From: Thermasporomyces composti | GTDB lineage: Bacteria > Actinomycetota > Actinomycetes > Propionibacteriales > Actinopolymorphaceae | Length of the DNA stretch: 64,000 nt | Direction of reading: 5' to 3' | Assembly (NCBI RefSeq): GCF_003386795.1 | Contig: NZ_QTUC01000001.1 | Location: forward strand, 3,224,001-3,288,000 | Shown here: piece after piece, positions 1 through 8,918 of the stretch | Position numbering within the stretch: position 1 is the stretch's first letter | Layout: the number at the start of each line of letters is the position of its first letter | Position numbers and translations under genes: made by a program | Notes under the pieces: generated by a model | Database searches by the model: none | Seen by the model: the letters and a program-made list of their open reading frames with translations, nothing else | What the model was told of the DNA's origin: nothing

Positions 1-489
1 ACGGGCGCGGCCGGTGTCCTCGTCGGGTTCGGTGGGGGAGCCGCCCACACCACGCGTGACGTCCTCGGCGTGGCCGTCCCGATGGCGACGGCGGTGGCGG
101 ACGTCGCCGCGGCTCGCCGGGATTACCTCGACGAGTCTGGCGGCCGGTACGTCCACGTGATCGCGGACGGCTCGGTCGGACGATCCGGCGACATCGCGAA
201 GGCGATCGCCTGCGGGGCGGACGCGGTCATGCTGGGCTCGCCGCTGGCACGGGCCGTCGAGGCGCCCGGCCGGGGCTACCACTGGGGGTTGGAGGCCCAC
301 CACGGCGAGCTGCCGCGTGGCGCACGTGTCGAGGTGGGAACCATCGGCACGATGAAGGAGATCCTCTTCGGGCCATCCCGGACCTCGGACGGAACGATGA
401 ATCTCATCGGCGCCCTGCGTCGGGCGATGGCGACCACCGGCTACACCGAGCTCAAGGAGTTCCAGCGCATCGAGGTGGTCGTCCAGTAG
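1..489 (+). CDS. guaB3: GuaB3 family IMP-dehydrogenase-related protein, 3' part
   Basis: The reading frame is already open at base 1, so only the C-terminal 162 residues are present. The stretch GVLVGFGGGAAHTTRDVLG, then HVIADGSVGRSGDIAKAIACG and ADAVMLGSPLAR, is the C-terminal half of an IMPDH-type TIM barrel: a phosphate-binding glycine loop followed by a segment ending in a small-residue-rich helix. The wording matches the actinobacterial GuaB3 family rather than catalytic GuaB2. GuaB3 is annotated as IMP-dehydrogenase-related and its reaction is not well established. The neighbourhood supports the call: in actinomycetes guaB3 sits beside a ChoD-like GMC oxidoreductase and near guaA, both present here. 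A strong hairpin follows the stop. Confidence 0.9.
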   Translation, partial: TGAAGVLVGFGGGAAHTTRDVLGVAVPMATAVADVAAARRDYLDESGGRYVHVIADGSVGRSGDIAKAIACGADAVMLGSPLARAVEAPGRGYHWGLEAHHGELPRGARVEVGTIGTMKEILFGPSRTSDGTMNLIGALRRAMATTGYTELKEFQRIEVVVQ

Positions 490-593
490 GCGGTGTCCGT
501 GGCACACGCTGGACGCACGCCACCGATCTCGGCTTCGTGGGGTCGGAGGACTCCACCGGGCCCTCAGCGGCGACGATTCGACGCTTCACGCGG

Positions 594-626
594 AACGGCG
601 GGCGAGGTCGAACCTCGCCCGCCGTT
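594..626. terminator. Bidirectional hairpin between guaB3 and the RND exporter
   Basis: AACGGCGGGCGAGG (594-607) and CCTCGCCCGCCGTT (613-626) form a perfect 14-bp stem with a 5-nt loop. It lies between two convergent genes and can end transcription from both sides. No T-run follows, as is common in high-GC actinomycetes. Confidence 0.8.
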
Positions 627-649
627 GCTGTGCCGTTCCGACGGTCTGA

Positions 650-3600
650 TCAGCTGGACGCGGAGGGAACGGGCTCGGCGCGTTCCCGTCGCCGGTTAGC
701 CCGCTCCGCTCGCCGCTGGCCACGCGAGCGGCGACGCTCCTTGGCGCTCTCCAGCATCGTGTAGAGGGTCGGCACCAGGATCAGCGTGAGCAAGGTCGAG
801 CTGACCAGGCCGCCGATGACCACCAGGGCCAACGGCTTGGAGACGAACACGCCTCCACCGGTGATGCCCAGTGACATCGGGATCAGGGCGCAGATCGTCG
901 CGAGCGCGGTCATGAGGATGGGGCGCAGCCGTCGCCGGCCACCCTCGACGACCGCCTCCTGCAGGCCCATCCCCTGCTCGCGGTACTGGTTGATCAGGTC
1001 GATGAGCACGATCGCGTTGGTGACCACGATCCCGACGAGCATGAGCAGGCCGATGAGCGCCGGGACGCCGAGGGGCGTGTTGGTGCCGAGCAGCAGGGCC
1101 AGCGCGCCCGTCGCCGCGAACGGGATCGACACGAGCAGGATGAGCGGCTGGGCGATGCTCCGGAACGTCGCCACCATGATGAGGTAGACGATCACGATCG
1201 CGGCCAGCAGCGCCACACCGAGCTGCCCGAACGCCTCGCGTTGCTCCGAGCTCACGCCCGCGATCCGGTACGTGGCGCCGCGCGGGAGGTCAAGCTCGTC
1301 GAGCGCGGCTTGCAGGTCGCTGGTGACCCGGCCCAGGTCCTCGGCCGTGGCCGCGGCGCTGATGGTGGCGCTGCGCTCCCCGTCGATGCGGGTGAGCTCG
1401 GCCGGCCGGGTCACCTCCGACACCGTGGCCACCTCGGCCAACCGGACGGTGGTGCCCAGCGGCGTCTCGATCGGCAGCGCCCGCAGCCGCTCCAGGCTGG
1501 TCGGACGCTCGGTGGTGTAGAGCAGCACGTCACGTTGCTCGGAGTCGATCACGACCGACGCCACCTGTTGCCCGGCGAACGCCTGCCGCACCGCCTGGCC
1601 GACTTGAGCGTCCGACAGACCCAGCGCGGCGGCCTTCGCCCGGTCCACGTCGACGTGGACGGTCGGCAGGTCAGATCCGAGGCTGTTCGTGACGTCGGTG
1701 GCGCCGGGCACGTTCGCGACGGCGCGTTCGACTCGCTCGGCGGCGACCCGCAGCGACTCGCTCGTGGGTGCGGTGACGATCACCTCGAGGTTGCTGCCGC
1801 CGAAGCCCGTCGGCACCTCCTGGACGGTGAGCGTGCCAGCGTCCTCGAGGCGGCCGAGCCGGTCGCGCAGCTCCGTGGCCACCGCGTCCTTGTCGACGTC
1901 CTCGTCGAGGGTGAGCCAGAACATGGCTTGGTTGGCGCCGTTGCCGGTGGAGAAGCCGGCGAACTCCATGGCACCGACCGTCGTCTGGTACGTCTCGATG
2001 CCGTCAACGTCGGCCAGCACCCGCTCCACCTTCCGGGCGGCCTCGTCGGTGCGCGCGAGCGAGGTCGAGACCGGCATGACCTGGGTGACGGTCATCGTGT
2101 TGTTGCCCGGGTCGTCGAGGAAGTTCGTCTTGAGCAGCGGGGTGGCGGCGAGCGTGCCGGCGAAGACCAGGATCCCCGCGAGGATGGTCACCACGCGGTG
2201 CCGGGTCGTCCACCGGATCACCGGCACGTAGGCGCGTTGGAGGACGTTGCGCCGCTCCCTGGCCTCCGCCTCGGCGCGGAAGCGCTCCTGCTCGGCCGGC
2301 GCCACGTCCGGCGGTCGCAGGAACCAGTACGCCAGGACAGGGATGATCGTCAGCGAGACGAAGAGGGACGCCAGCAAGGCGATGGTGACGGTCACCCCGA
2401 ACGGTCGGAAGAGCTCGCCGACCTGCCCGCCGACGAAGGCGATCGGCAAGAAGACGCCGACGGTGGTGAAGGTGGAGGCGGACACTGCTCCAGCGACCTC
2501 ACGGACGCCGTTGAGGATCGCCTTCTGCTTGGCCTCGCCGTAGCCCAGGTGCCGCTTGATGTTCTCCAGCACCACGATGGAGTCGTCGACCACACGGCCG
2601 ATCGCCACGGTGAGCGCGCCCAAGGTCAGGATGTTGAGCGAGTAGCCACCGGCGTACAGGCCGATCATCGCGACCAGGAGGGAGAACGGGATCGACACGG
2701 CGGTGACCAGCGTCGACCGCAGGGACAGGAGGAAGACCAGGATCACGAGGACGGCGAAGATCAGGCCGATCGTGCCTTCGGTGGTGAGGCCTTCGATGGA
2801 CTTCTCGATGAACGGCGCCTGGTCGAAGACGACCATGACCTCGACGTCGTCGCCGAGCGAGCTGGAGAGCCGGTCGAGGGCGTCGCGGACGTCGTGCGAG
2901 ACCGCGACGGTGTTGCCGTCCGTCGTCTTCATCACCGACAGGCCGAGCGACGGCTTGCCGTTGGTGCGGGTGATCGACGTCGCCTCCGCGGGTGCGGTCG
3001 TGACCTCGGCGATGTCGGACAGCCGCACCGGGGCCGGCGGAGCCGCAGCGCGGCCGGTCCCGGACCGCTGTCCCGAGGTGCCGGGCGCGGACGCGGACCC
3101 GCTGCCGGAGACGCGCTGACCGGCTCCCTCGCCCTGGCCGCCGGAGGGGCCGGCCTCGCCCTGGCCGGCGGAGCCGGACTCGCCCTGGGTGGCCGACGAT
3201 CCCTGCTGGCCGGCGCCGCTGCCGGTGCCGGAGCCTTGCCCGCCGAGCGCCCCGGCGGCCGCGGCCCGCGGAATGATCGTGACCTGTTCCAGGTCCCGGA
3301 CGGACGCGAAGGGCGCGCCGACCTCGACCGTCACCGAGCGATCGCCGGTGGTCAGCTCGCCGCCCGGGACGCTCACGCCGTTGGCCTGCAGCGCGGTGAC
3401 CACGTCCTGGGGCGTCACGCCGGTCCGGGCCAGGGCCGCCTCGTCGAGCCTGATCTCGACCCGCTCCTCGCGCAGGCCGGTGACCTCGACGTTGCGGACG
3501 TCGGAGATCTTCTCCAGCTCCGGCACCACGCGGTCCTGCAGGCGTCGCGCCAGCTCACGCTGGTCGAGGTCGGAGCTGATCTCGAGGAGCAGGACGGGGA

Positions 3601-4006
3601 AGTCGTTGATGTTGCCCGCCTGCACCGTGGGGTCGACGTCGGAGGGAAGCTGGCTGCGCAGGCGGTTGACCGACTCCTGGATCTCCTGGACGGCCTCGCT
3701 GATGTCGGTGCCGTACTCGAACTCGGCCTGCACCATCGAGAAGCCGTTGCTCGAGGTGGAGGTGACCCGCTCCAATCCATCGGTGCCGGCGATCGCCGTC
3801 TCGATCGGCTCGGTCACCTCGCGTTCGACGATCTCGGGGGAGGCCCCAGGGTAGACCGTGGTGATGAACGCGCCCGGCATCTCCAGGCTGGGGAGGAGCT
3901 CCTGCTTCAGCGACCGGGTGGAGATCAACCCGAAGAGGACGATCGCGACGGAGAGCAGCGCGACCAGGCTCCGGTTGGCGAGACTCAGCCTTGCCAGTCT
4001 GGACAT
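650..4006 (-). CDS. RND-superfamily efflux transporter (AcrB/HAE1-like)
   Basis: An inner-membrane, proton-driven exporter of 1118 residues. It begins with a transmembrane helix (about 13-32), then the RND signature for the first periplasmic domain (PGASPEIVEREVTEPIE). It carries the charged pair Asp-Asp near residues 474-475 in VDDSIVVLENI, the proton-relay position of TM4, and a second porter half with a second TM bundle (about 890-1085). A basic tail closes the protein. Unusually, about 70 residues (roughly 255-327) are almost only Gly, Ser, Gln, Ala and Pro, inserted into the first porter domain. No membrane-fusion protein or outer-membrane channel gene lies nearby, as expected for a monoderm. 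The divergent MarR gene suggests substrate-responsive control. Substrate unknown. Confidence 0.88.
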   Translation of the reverse strand: MSRLARLSLANRSLVALLSVAIVLFGLISTRSLKQELLPSLEMPGAFITTVYPGASPEIVEREVTEPIETAIAGTDGLERVTSTSSNGFSMVQAEFEYGTDISEAVQEIQESVNRLRSQLPSDVDPTVQAGNINDFPVLLLEISSDLDQRELARRLQDRVVPELEKISDVRNVEVTGLREERVEIRLDEAALARTGVTPQDVVTALQANGVSVPGGELTTGDRSVTVEVGAPFASVRDLEQVTIIPRAAAAGALGGQGSGTGSGAGQQGSSATQGESGSAGQGEAGPSGGQGEGAGQRVSGSGSASAPGTSGQRSGTGRAAAPPAPVRLSDIAEVTTAPAEATSITRTNGKPSLGLSVMKTTDGNTVAVSHDVRDALDRLSSSLGDDVEVMVVFDQAPFIEKSIEGLTTEGTIGLIFAVLVILVFLLSLRSTLVTAVSIPFSLLVAMIGLYAGGYSLNILTLGALTVAIGRVVDDSIVVLENIKRHLGYGEAKQKAILNGVREVAGAVSASTFTTVGVFLPIAFVGGQVGELFRPFGVTVTIALLASLFVSLTIIPVLAYWFLRPPDVAPAEQERFRAEAEARERRNVLQRAYVPVIRWTTRHRVVTILAGILVFAGTLAATPLLKTNFLDDPGNNTMTVTQVMPVSTSLARTDEAARKVERVLADVDGIETYQTTVGAMEFAGFSTGNGANQAMFWLTLDEDVDKDAVATELRDRLGRLEDAGTLTVQEVPTGFGGSNLEVIVTAPTSESLRVAAERVERAVANVPGATDVTNSLGSDLPTVHVDVDRAKAAALGLSDAQVGQAVRQAFAGQQVASVVIDSEQRDVLLYTTERPTSLERLRALPIETPLGTTVRLAEVATVSEVTRPAELTRIDGERSATISAAATAEDLGRVTSDLQAALDELDLPRGATYRIAGVSSEQREAFGQLGVALLAAIVIVYLIMVATFRSIAQPLILLVSIPFAATGALALLLGTNTPLGVPALIGLLMLVGIVVTNAIVLIDLINQYREQGMGLQEAVVEGGRRRLRPILMTALATICALIPMSLGITGGGVFVSKPLALVVIGGLVSSTLLTLILVPTLYTMLESAKERRRSRGQRRAERANRRRERAEPVPSASS
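3028..3244 (-). repeat. Low-complexity Gly/Ser/Gln insertion coding region in the RND gene
   Basis: Encodes a Gly/Ser/Gln/Ala/Pro-rich tract of about 70 residues inside the extracytoplasmic porter domain of the RND exporter. It is built of degenerate GQGSG- and GEG-like units. The ordered family sequence resumes on both sides, so it reads as an insertion, not a frameshift. Confidence 0.75.
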
Positions 4007-4188
4007 GGGCCTTCCCTGACGGTTCCCTGCGATGACGGCTCCGACGAAACCCCCGCGGCCAAGCCGGCACCGTCCGACCTCGGACAGGGTGAGAATACTT
4101 TGTGTCGTGCGGACTATCGTCGTGGTGTGAGCTATCTCAGGCTATGTGCTGGCATGATCCTCCGCAGGGAGGATGAGGAGCCGCCGGA
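4007..4188. promoter_or_regulatory. Divergent promoter region between RND exporter and MarR regulator
   Basis: This 182-bp region separates the start codons of two divergent genes and is the natural site for MarR control of both. Its right part is less GC-rich and contains tandem near-repeats GCTATCTCAG and GCTATGTGCT (4131-4150). A purine-rich ribosome binding site (GGGAGGATGAGGAG, about 4167-4180) precedes the MarR gene. No clear -35/-10 pair or perfect palindrome could be assigned. Confidence 0.45.
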
Positions 4189-4683
4189 GTGGGCCACAAG
4201 GATGAGCTGATCGCCCGGATCCAACGGGCCGAACGTGAGTTTCGTCGCAGCGTGGTGAGTCAGGCGGCGACGGACTTCTTCTCGGTCGACCTCACGATGC
4301 CCCAGCTGCGTGTGGTCTTCTTCCTCGCCGCCTCCGGCGCGATATCCGCGCACGAGCTGGCGGAGGCCCTCCACGTCGGGCCGACCACCTTGACCGGCAT
4401 CGTGGACCGCCTGGAAGCGCGCGGTTTGGTCCGTCGCCAGGCGGACGACCGCGACCGGCGGGTGCGCCGCATCGGACTGACCGAGGAAGGCCAGCGGCTC
4501 GTCCAAGATCTCCACCGGGTCCAGCACCAGTACGAGGTTCGTCTGCTGCGCCGACTCGACGTCGACGTCCTCGCCGGCCTCGCCACCGCGGTCGAGGCAT
4601 TGGCGCGGGCGAGCGAGGAGCTGGCCCGGGAGGACGCGCAGGCCAGGTCGGTCGGGGCCGGCACCGGTGCCGGCGCCTGCTAG
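4189..4683 (+). CDS. MarR-family transcriptional regulator
   Basis: A 164-residue winged helix-turn-helix protein with a GTG start behind the GGGAGGATGAGGAG ribosome binding site. Residues about 35-105 hold the MarR DNA-binding core: LRVVFFLAASGAISAHELAE, then HVGPTTLTGIVDRLEARG as the recognition region, and the wing RQADDRDRRVRRIGLTEEG. The flanking helices would form the dimer interface. It diverges from the RND exporter, the usual arrangement for a ligand-responsive repressor of an efflux pump; that role is inferred from position. Its 3' end carries a 19-bp near-duplication that repeats the stop region. Confidence 0.9.
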   Translation: MGHKDELIARIQRAEREFRRSVVSQAATDFFSVDLTMPQLRVVFFLAASGAISAHELAEALHVGPTTLTGIVDRLEARGLVRRQADDRDRRVRRIGLTEEGQRLVQDLHRVQHQYEVRLLRRLDVDVLAGLATAVEALARASEELAREDAQARSVGAGTGAGAC

Positions 4684-4706
4684 GACTGGTGCCGGTGCCT
4701 GCTAGG
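4666..4706 (+). repeat. 19-bp direct duplication across the MarR stop codon
   Basis: GGTGCCGGCGCCTGCTAGG (4666-4684) and GGTGCCGGTGCCTGCTAGG (4688-4706) differ at one base and lie 22 bp apart. The first copy contains the MarR stop codon, so the duplication repeats the gene end. Confidence 0.8.
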
Positions 4707-4789
4707 TGGGGCGAAAGCGCCGGAATCGACACGAGTCACCCTCGGCGCGACTACCCCGGTCGCCGGTGAGCCCGGCATACCCTGAGGCC

Positions 4790-6352
4790 ATGACGGCGAC
4801 GACGGCTGACCTCCATCCCCCCTCGGCGGACCGCCTGGCGGCGCTCACCTCACGCGTGCTGGCGACGTCGGGGGAGACCGTCGCCGCGATGAGCCCGGTC
4901 ACCGGGCAGCCGCTGGGGAAGGTGCCGGTGTCCAGCCCCGACGACGTCGCCGAGGCGTTCGCGCGGGCGCGCGCGGCGCAGGCGGAATGGGCCCGGGTGC
5001 CGGTGGCCGAGCGCGCGGAGGCGCTCCTGCGTCTGCACGACCTCGTCCTGAACCGACAGCGCGACATCCTCGACCTCGTCCAGTGGGAGTCCGGGAAGAC
5101 GCGCAGGGACGCGTTCGAGGAGATGTGCGACGTCGCGCTCAACGCGCGGTACTACGCGCGGACAGCGCACCAGCACCTGCTGCCGACCCGCCGAGCCGGG
5201 CTCTTCCCGTTCCTCACGCGGACCACGGAGCTACGCCACCCCAAGGGCGTCGTCGGGGTGATCGCACCGTGGAACTACCCGCTCACGCTGGCGATCTCGG
5301 ACGCACTCCCGGCCCTGGTCGCCGGTAACGCGGTCGTCACCAAGCCGGCGACGCAGACGACGTTGTCCGCGCTGCTGGCGGCGGAGCTGCTCACCGAGGC
5401 GGGCGTCCCCGAGGGACTGTGGCAGGTCGTGGTGGGTCCGGGCTCTCGCGTCGGGACCGCCGTTCTCGACCACGCCGACTACATCTGCTTCACCGGGTCG
5501 ACCGAGACCGGGCGGCAGGTCGCGCGGCGCTGCGGGGAACGCCTCATCGGGTGCAGCCTGGAGCTCGGCGGCAAGAACCCCTTGCTCGTGCTCGACGACG
5601 CGGACCTCGACCGGGCCGCCGAGGGCGCGGTGCGGGGGTGCTTCGCCAACGCCGGTCAGCTGTGCATCTCGATCGAGCGCCTCTACGTCGCCGCGTCCGT
5701 CTACGACGACTTCGTCGAGCGCTTCCTCGACCGGGTCCGTTCGATGCGGCTCGCCCTGTCGTTCGACTTCGGCTCCGACATGGGCTCCCTCATCTCCGCC
5801 GAGCAACTGGCCGTCGTCACCCAGCACGTCGAGGACGCGGTCGCCAAGGGCGCGACCGTGCTCGCCGGCGGCCGGCACCGTCCCGACATCGGCCCGTACT
5901 ACTTCGAGCCCACGGTCCTGGCCAATGTGACACCGGAGATGACCTGCTACCGCGCCGAGACCTTCGGACCGGTGGTGTCCGTGTACCCGGTCGCGGACGA
6001 CGACGAGGCGGTCGCCGCCGCCAACGACTCGGTCTACGGACTCAATGCCAGCGTCTTCAGCCGCGACCTCGCCCGCGCCCGGGCGGTGGCGGCGCGGCTG
6101 CGCGCCGGGACGGTCAACGTCAACGAAGCGTACGTCCCCGCCTGGGGCAGCATCGACTCGCCGATGGGCGGGATGGGGGAGTCCGGTCTGGGGCGCCGCC
6201 ACGGGGCGGAGGGACTGTTGAAGTTCACCGAGGCGCAGACCATCGCCGTGCAACACGTTCCCGTCGCCCCACCCGGCGGGCTGTCCTACGACACGTTCGC
6301 CCGCGGCATGACCGTGGCGCTGCGAGCGCTGCGAAAGATGGGGCGTCGGTGA
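4790..6352 (+). CDS. NAD(P)-dependent aldehyde dehydrogenase, succinic-semialdehyde-dehydrogenase-like
   Basis: A 520-residue aldehyde dehydrogenase that would oxidise an aldehyde to its acid. The fold signatures are in order: APWNYPL with Asn162, FTGSTETGRQVA for cofactor binding, Glu258 in LELGGKNPL as general base and Cys292 in GQLCISIERLYV as nucleophile. Overall wording is closest to the actinobacterial GabD2/succinic semialdehyde group; the substrate is inferred. The frame is open further upstream, but the ATG at 4790 fits the family length better than the first ATG at 4706. Its stop overlaps the ATG of the GMC oxidoreductase by one base (TGATG), so the two are translationally coupled. 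Confidence 0.88.
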   Translation: MTATTADLHPPSADRLAALTSRVLATSGETVAAMSPVTGQPLGKVPVSSPDDVAEAFARARAAQAEWARVPVAERAEALLRLHDLVLNRQRDILDLVQWESGKTRRDAFEEMCDVALNARYYARTAHQHLLPTRRAGLFPFLTRTTELRHPKGVVGVIAPWNYPLTLAISDALPALVAGNAVVTKPATQTTLSALLAAELLTEAGVPEGLWQVVVGPGSRVGTAVLDHADYICFTGSTETGRQVARRCGERLIGCSLELGGKNPLLVLDDADLDRAAEGAVRGCFANAGQLCISIERLYVAASVYDDFVERFLDRVRSMRLALSFDFGSDMGSLISAEQLAVVTQHVEDAVAKGATVLAGGRHRPDIGPYYFEPTVLANVTPEMTCYRAETFGPVVSVYPVADDDEAVAAANDSVYGLNASVFSRDLARARAVAARLRAGTVNVNEAYVPAWGSIDSPMGGMGESGLGRRHGAEGLLKFTEAQTIAVQHVPVAPPGGLSYDTFARGMTVALRALRKMGRR

Positions 6353-8094
6353 TGGAGCACAGGTATGACGTGGTGATCGTCGGCTCCGGCTTCGGTGGCA
6401 GCGTCGCCGCGCTCCGACTGACCGAGAAGGGCTACCGCGTCTGCGTCCTCGAGGCCGGCGCGCGGTTCCAGGAAGCCGACGAGAAGCCGGTGGGTGAGGC
6501 GCTCCCGCTACCGGAGACCTCGTGGCGGCTCCGACGTTTCCTCTTCGCGCCCCGGCTGGGTTGCTTCGGCATCCAGCGCATCACCTTGCTGCGCGACGTC
6601 TTGGTGCTGTCCGGAGCAGGCGTGGGCGGCGGCTCGCTCGTCTACGCGAACACGTTGTACGAGCCGATGGCCGACTTCTACGACGATCCGCAGTGGCGGG
6701 ACATCACCGACTGGCGCGAGGAGCTGGCGCCGTACTACGACCAGGCCAAACGGATGCTGGGCGTCGTCACCAACCCCTCCGTCACGCCCTCGGACGTGGT
6801 GATGCGCACCGTCGCGGAGGAGATGGGCGTGGCCGACACGTTCCGTCCGACGCCGGTCGGGGTGTTCTTCGGCGCGCCTGGCACGCCGCCGGGCACACCC
6901 GTCGACGACCCCTACTTCGGCGGCGTCGGGCCGCGCCGGCGGACCTGCCTGGAGTGCGGGGAGTGCATGACGGGCTGCCGGCACAACGCCAAGAACACCT
7001 TGACCAGGAACTACCTCTACCTGGCCGAACGCGCCGGGGCCGTCGTTCAGCCACTGACCACCGTCACCGCCATTCGGCCCCTCGCCAAGGGCGGGTACGC
7101 CGTGGACACCGAGCGCACGGGCGCCGTCCTCCGCCGCGGCCGGCGAACCTTCGAGGCGGAGCAGGTGGTTCTCGCGGCCGGGGCGCTTGGCACCCAGCGT
7201 CTTCTCCACACCATGAAGGCCGACGGCTGGCTGCCGAACCTGTCGCCCATGCTCGGCGTGTTGACGCGGACGAACTCCGAGTCGATCGTAGGCGCGATCG
7301 CCCGGCGCCGCGACGTCGACTACTCGCGTGGAGTCGCGATCACCTCCTCGTTCCATCCCGATCCGCACACGCACGTCGAGCCGGTGCGCTACGGCCGGGG
7401 TAGTAACGCGATGGGGTTGCTCGGGACCGTGCTCACCGACGGCGGCGGACGATGGCCGCGCTGGGTGACGTGGCTCGCCACCGTGGCCAAGAACCCGCTC
7501 GCGCTGGTGCGCAAGTACAACTTGCGCCACTGGTCGGAGCGCACGATCATCGCGCTCGTCATGCAGTCATTGGACAACTCGATCACGGTGAGCCTGCGTC
7601 GCGGCCTGCTCGGACGGCGACTGACCTCGCGGCAGGGCTACGGGGAGCCGAATCCCACCTGGATCCCGGTCGCCAACGAGGTCGTCCGTCGCGTCGCCGC
7701 GAAGATCGATGGAGAGCCTGGCGGGACGATCGGCGAGATCGCGAACATTCCGATGACGGCTCACATCATCGGCGGCTGTGTGATCGGCGACTCGCCGGAG
7801 CGGGGTGTGATCGACCCCTACCATCGCGTCTACGGGCATCCCGGGCTGCACATCGTCGACGGGTCGGCGATCTCCGCGAACCTTGGTGTCAATCCGTCAT
7901 TGACGATCGTGGCGCAAGCCGAGCGCGCGATGGCGATGTGGCCGAACAAGGGGGAGCCTGACCCGCGACCACCGCTGGGGGACGCCTACCGTCGCGTCAC
8001 GCCCGTACCGCCGGCGCATCCGGTCGTGCCGGCGGAGGCGCCGGCCGCCTTGCGGCTGGTCGCCCCACCACCGTCGGGGCCCGAGTCCAGCTGA
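6352..8094 (+). CDS. GMC-family FAD oxidoreductase, ChoD-like
   Basis: A 580-residue flavoenzyme. The FAD-binding GSGFGGS lies at residues 11-17, GAGVGGGSLVYANTLYEP around 88-105, and the C-terminal GMC signature HIIGGCVIG...HIVDGSAISANLGVNPSLTI near the end. A four-cysteine motif, C-x2-C-x2-C-x3-C (Cys199, 202, 205, 209), sits mid-protein and looks like an iron-sulfur ligand set. There is no Sec or Tat signal, so it is cytoplasmic. In Mycobacterium tuberculosis the corresponding gene (choD, called cholesterol oxidase) adjoins guaB3, matching this locus; substrate here is unknown. The frame is open for about 900 bp upstream, but that part is antiphase to the dehydrogenase, and the N-terminal FAD motif fixes this start. 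Confidence 0.88.
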   Translation: MEHRYDVVIVGSGFGGSVAALRLTEKGYRVCVLEAGARFQEADEKPVGEALPLPETSWRLRRFLFAPRLGCFGIQRITLLRDVLVLSGAGVGGGSLVYANTLYEPMADFYDDPQWRDITDWREELAPYYDQAKRMLGVVTNPSVTPSDVVMRTVAEEMGVADTFRPTPVGVFFGAPGTPPGTPVDDPYFGGVGPRRRTCLECGECMTGCRHNAKNTLTRNYLYLAERAGAVVQPLTTVTAIRPLAKGGYAVDTERTGAVLRRGRRTFEAEQVVLAAGALGTQRLLHTMKADGWLPNLSPMLGVLTRTNSESIVGAIARRRDVDYSRGVAITSSFHPDPHTHVEPVRYGRGSNAMGLLGTVLTDGGGRWPRWVTWLATVAKNPLALVRKYNLRHWSERTIIALVMQSLDNSITVSLRRGLLGRRLTSRQGYGEPNPTWIPVANEVVRRVAAKIDGEPGGTIGEIANIPMTAHIIGGCVIGDSPERGVIDPYHRVYGHPGLHIVDGSAISANLGVNPSLTIVAQAERAMAMWPNKGEPDPRPPLGDAYRRVTPVPPAHPVVPAEAPAALRLVAPPPSGPESS

Positions 8095-8115
8095 CGGCTT
8101 GTCGGCCAAGACGCG

Positions 8116-8149
8116 GGACGGGCGGACCCGCGGTCGGGCCCGCCCGTCC
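8116..8149. terminator. Terminator hairpin between convergent genes
   Basis: GGACGGGCGGACCCG (8116-8130) pairs with CGGGCCCGCCCGTCC (8135-8149) over 14 of 15 positions around a 4-nt loop. It serves the GMC oxidoreductase and the convergent lipoprotein gene. Confidence 0.8.
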
Positions 8150-8172
8150 ACTCGACGCTCCTCGCGGCGCGG

Positions 8173-8736
8173 CTAACGGGTGCACGCGCCCGCGTCGCTC
8201 GCCTCGCCGGCGCGCAGCATGCTCGCCGAGGTGAGGATGTCGTTCATGACCGTGAAGAGGTCGCGAACGGTCCGGTCGTCTTTGTCGACCTGGCTCATCC
8301 GAATCTCGCGGTCGCCCACGGTGAGGAAGAAGTTCAGCTGGTCGACCACAGGCGGGGAGGATGGCCAGGCCTTGGTCGTCGAAGGAGTCTTCGGCTTGCT
8401 TTCCGGTGCCTGCTCGACGGCTTCGGCGGCACTGGTGACCCGGGCGAGCACCTCCGGCTTCACTCGGCAGGTGAAGGCGTCGCGACCCCGGCTGGTCAGG
8501 GTGGCGGTGCCGTCGGATTCGACCTTCAGGACGTCGTTGAACCCGGCGACGCCACCAACACGCCGCAGAGTGACAGTAGACATGTTCTGGTCCGAGGTGG
8601 GACGGGTGGTCGCGGTCGCGGTGGGCTGCGCCTCGACGGTCGTCGCCCGCTCAGTCCCGCATGATGCCATGCCGAGGACGAGTACCCCCGTAATCGCGGC
8701 GACACCGGCGCCGCGTCGAAGAACGGAAAGCATCAT
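8173..8736 (-). CDS. Putative lipoprotein of unknown function
   Basis: 187 residues. The N-terminus has Arg residues, a hydrophobic run and GMASCG, a lipobox-like end in which Cys26 would be lipidated (Met at -3 is uncommon). A Thr-rich linker follows (about 28-50), then a domain with beta-strand-like wording (STVTLRRVGG...TLTSRGRDAFTCRV) and a C-terminal Cys. Two adjacent ATG codons are possible starts. I do not recognise the family. It points the same way as a second small lipoprotein gene upstream; 182 bp separate them. Confidence 0.65.
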   Translation of the reverse strand: MMLSVLRRGAGVAAITGVLVLGMASCGTERATTVEAQPTATATTRPTSDQNMSTVTLRRVGGVAGFNDVLKVESDGTATLTSRGRDAFTCRVKPEVLARVTSAAEAVEQAPESKPKTPSTTKAWPSSPPVVDQLNFFLTVGDREIRMSQVDKDDRTVRDLFTVMNDILTSASMLRAGEASDAGACTR

Positions 8737-8918
8737 GGCTGTGCGACGCTCTCCCAGCTCTGGAGGTTCCCTACGCCCGGCGCGGACGGGCGGTGACCAC
8801 GGACGAGGCGCACGCCGTGACGATCAGGTCATGATCTCAGCTGGAGGCGGACGGAGACGGCTTCCGACTGGCTCCGCCCGGCAAGCCGCCGGATCCTCGG
8901 GACGTCGCGGACACGGGG

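Noticed and set aside
1241-4210. A 989-codon open frame on the plus strand
   Set aside because: It is antisense to the RND gene; its Arg/Asp/Gly/His-rich composition is typical of high-GC shadow frames, and no domain is recognisable.
5419-6351. Long in-frame extension upstream of the GMC oxidoreductase
   Set aside because: It overlaps the aldehyde dehydrogenase in another phase and its composition is shadow-like. The N-terminal FAD motif fixes the start at 6352.
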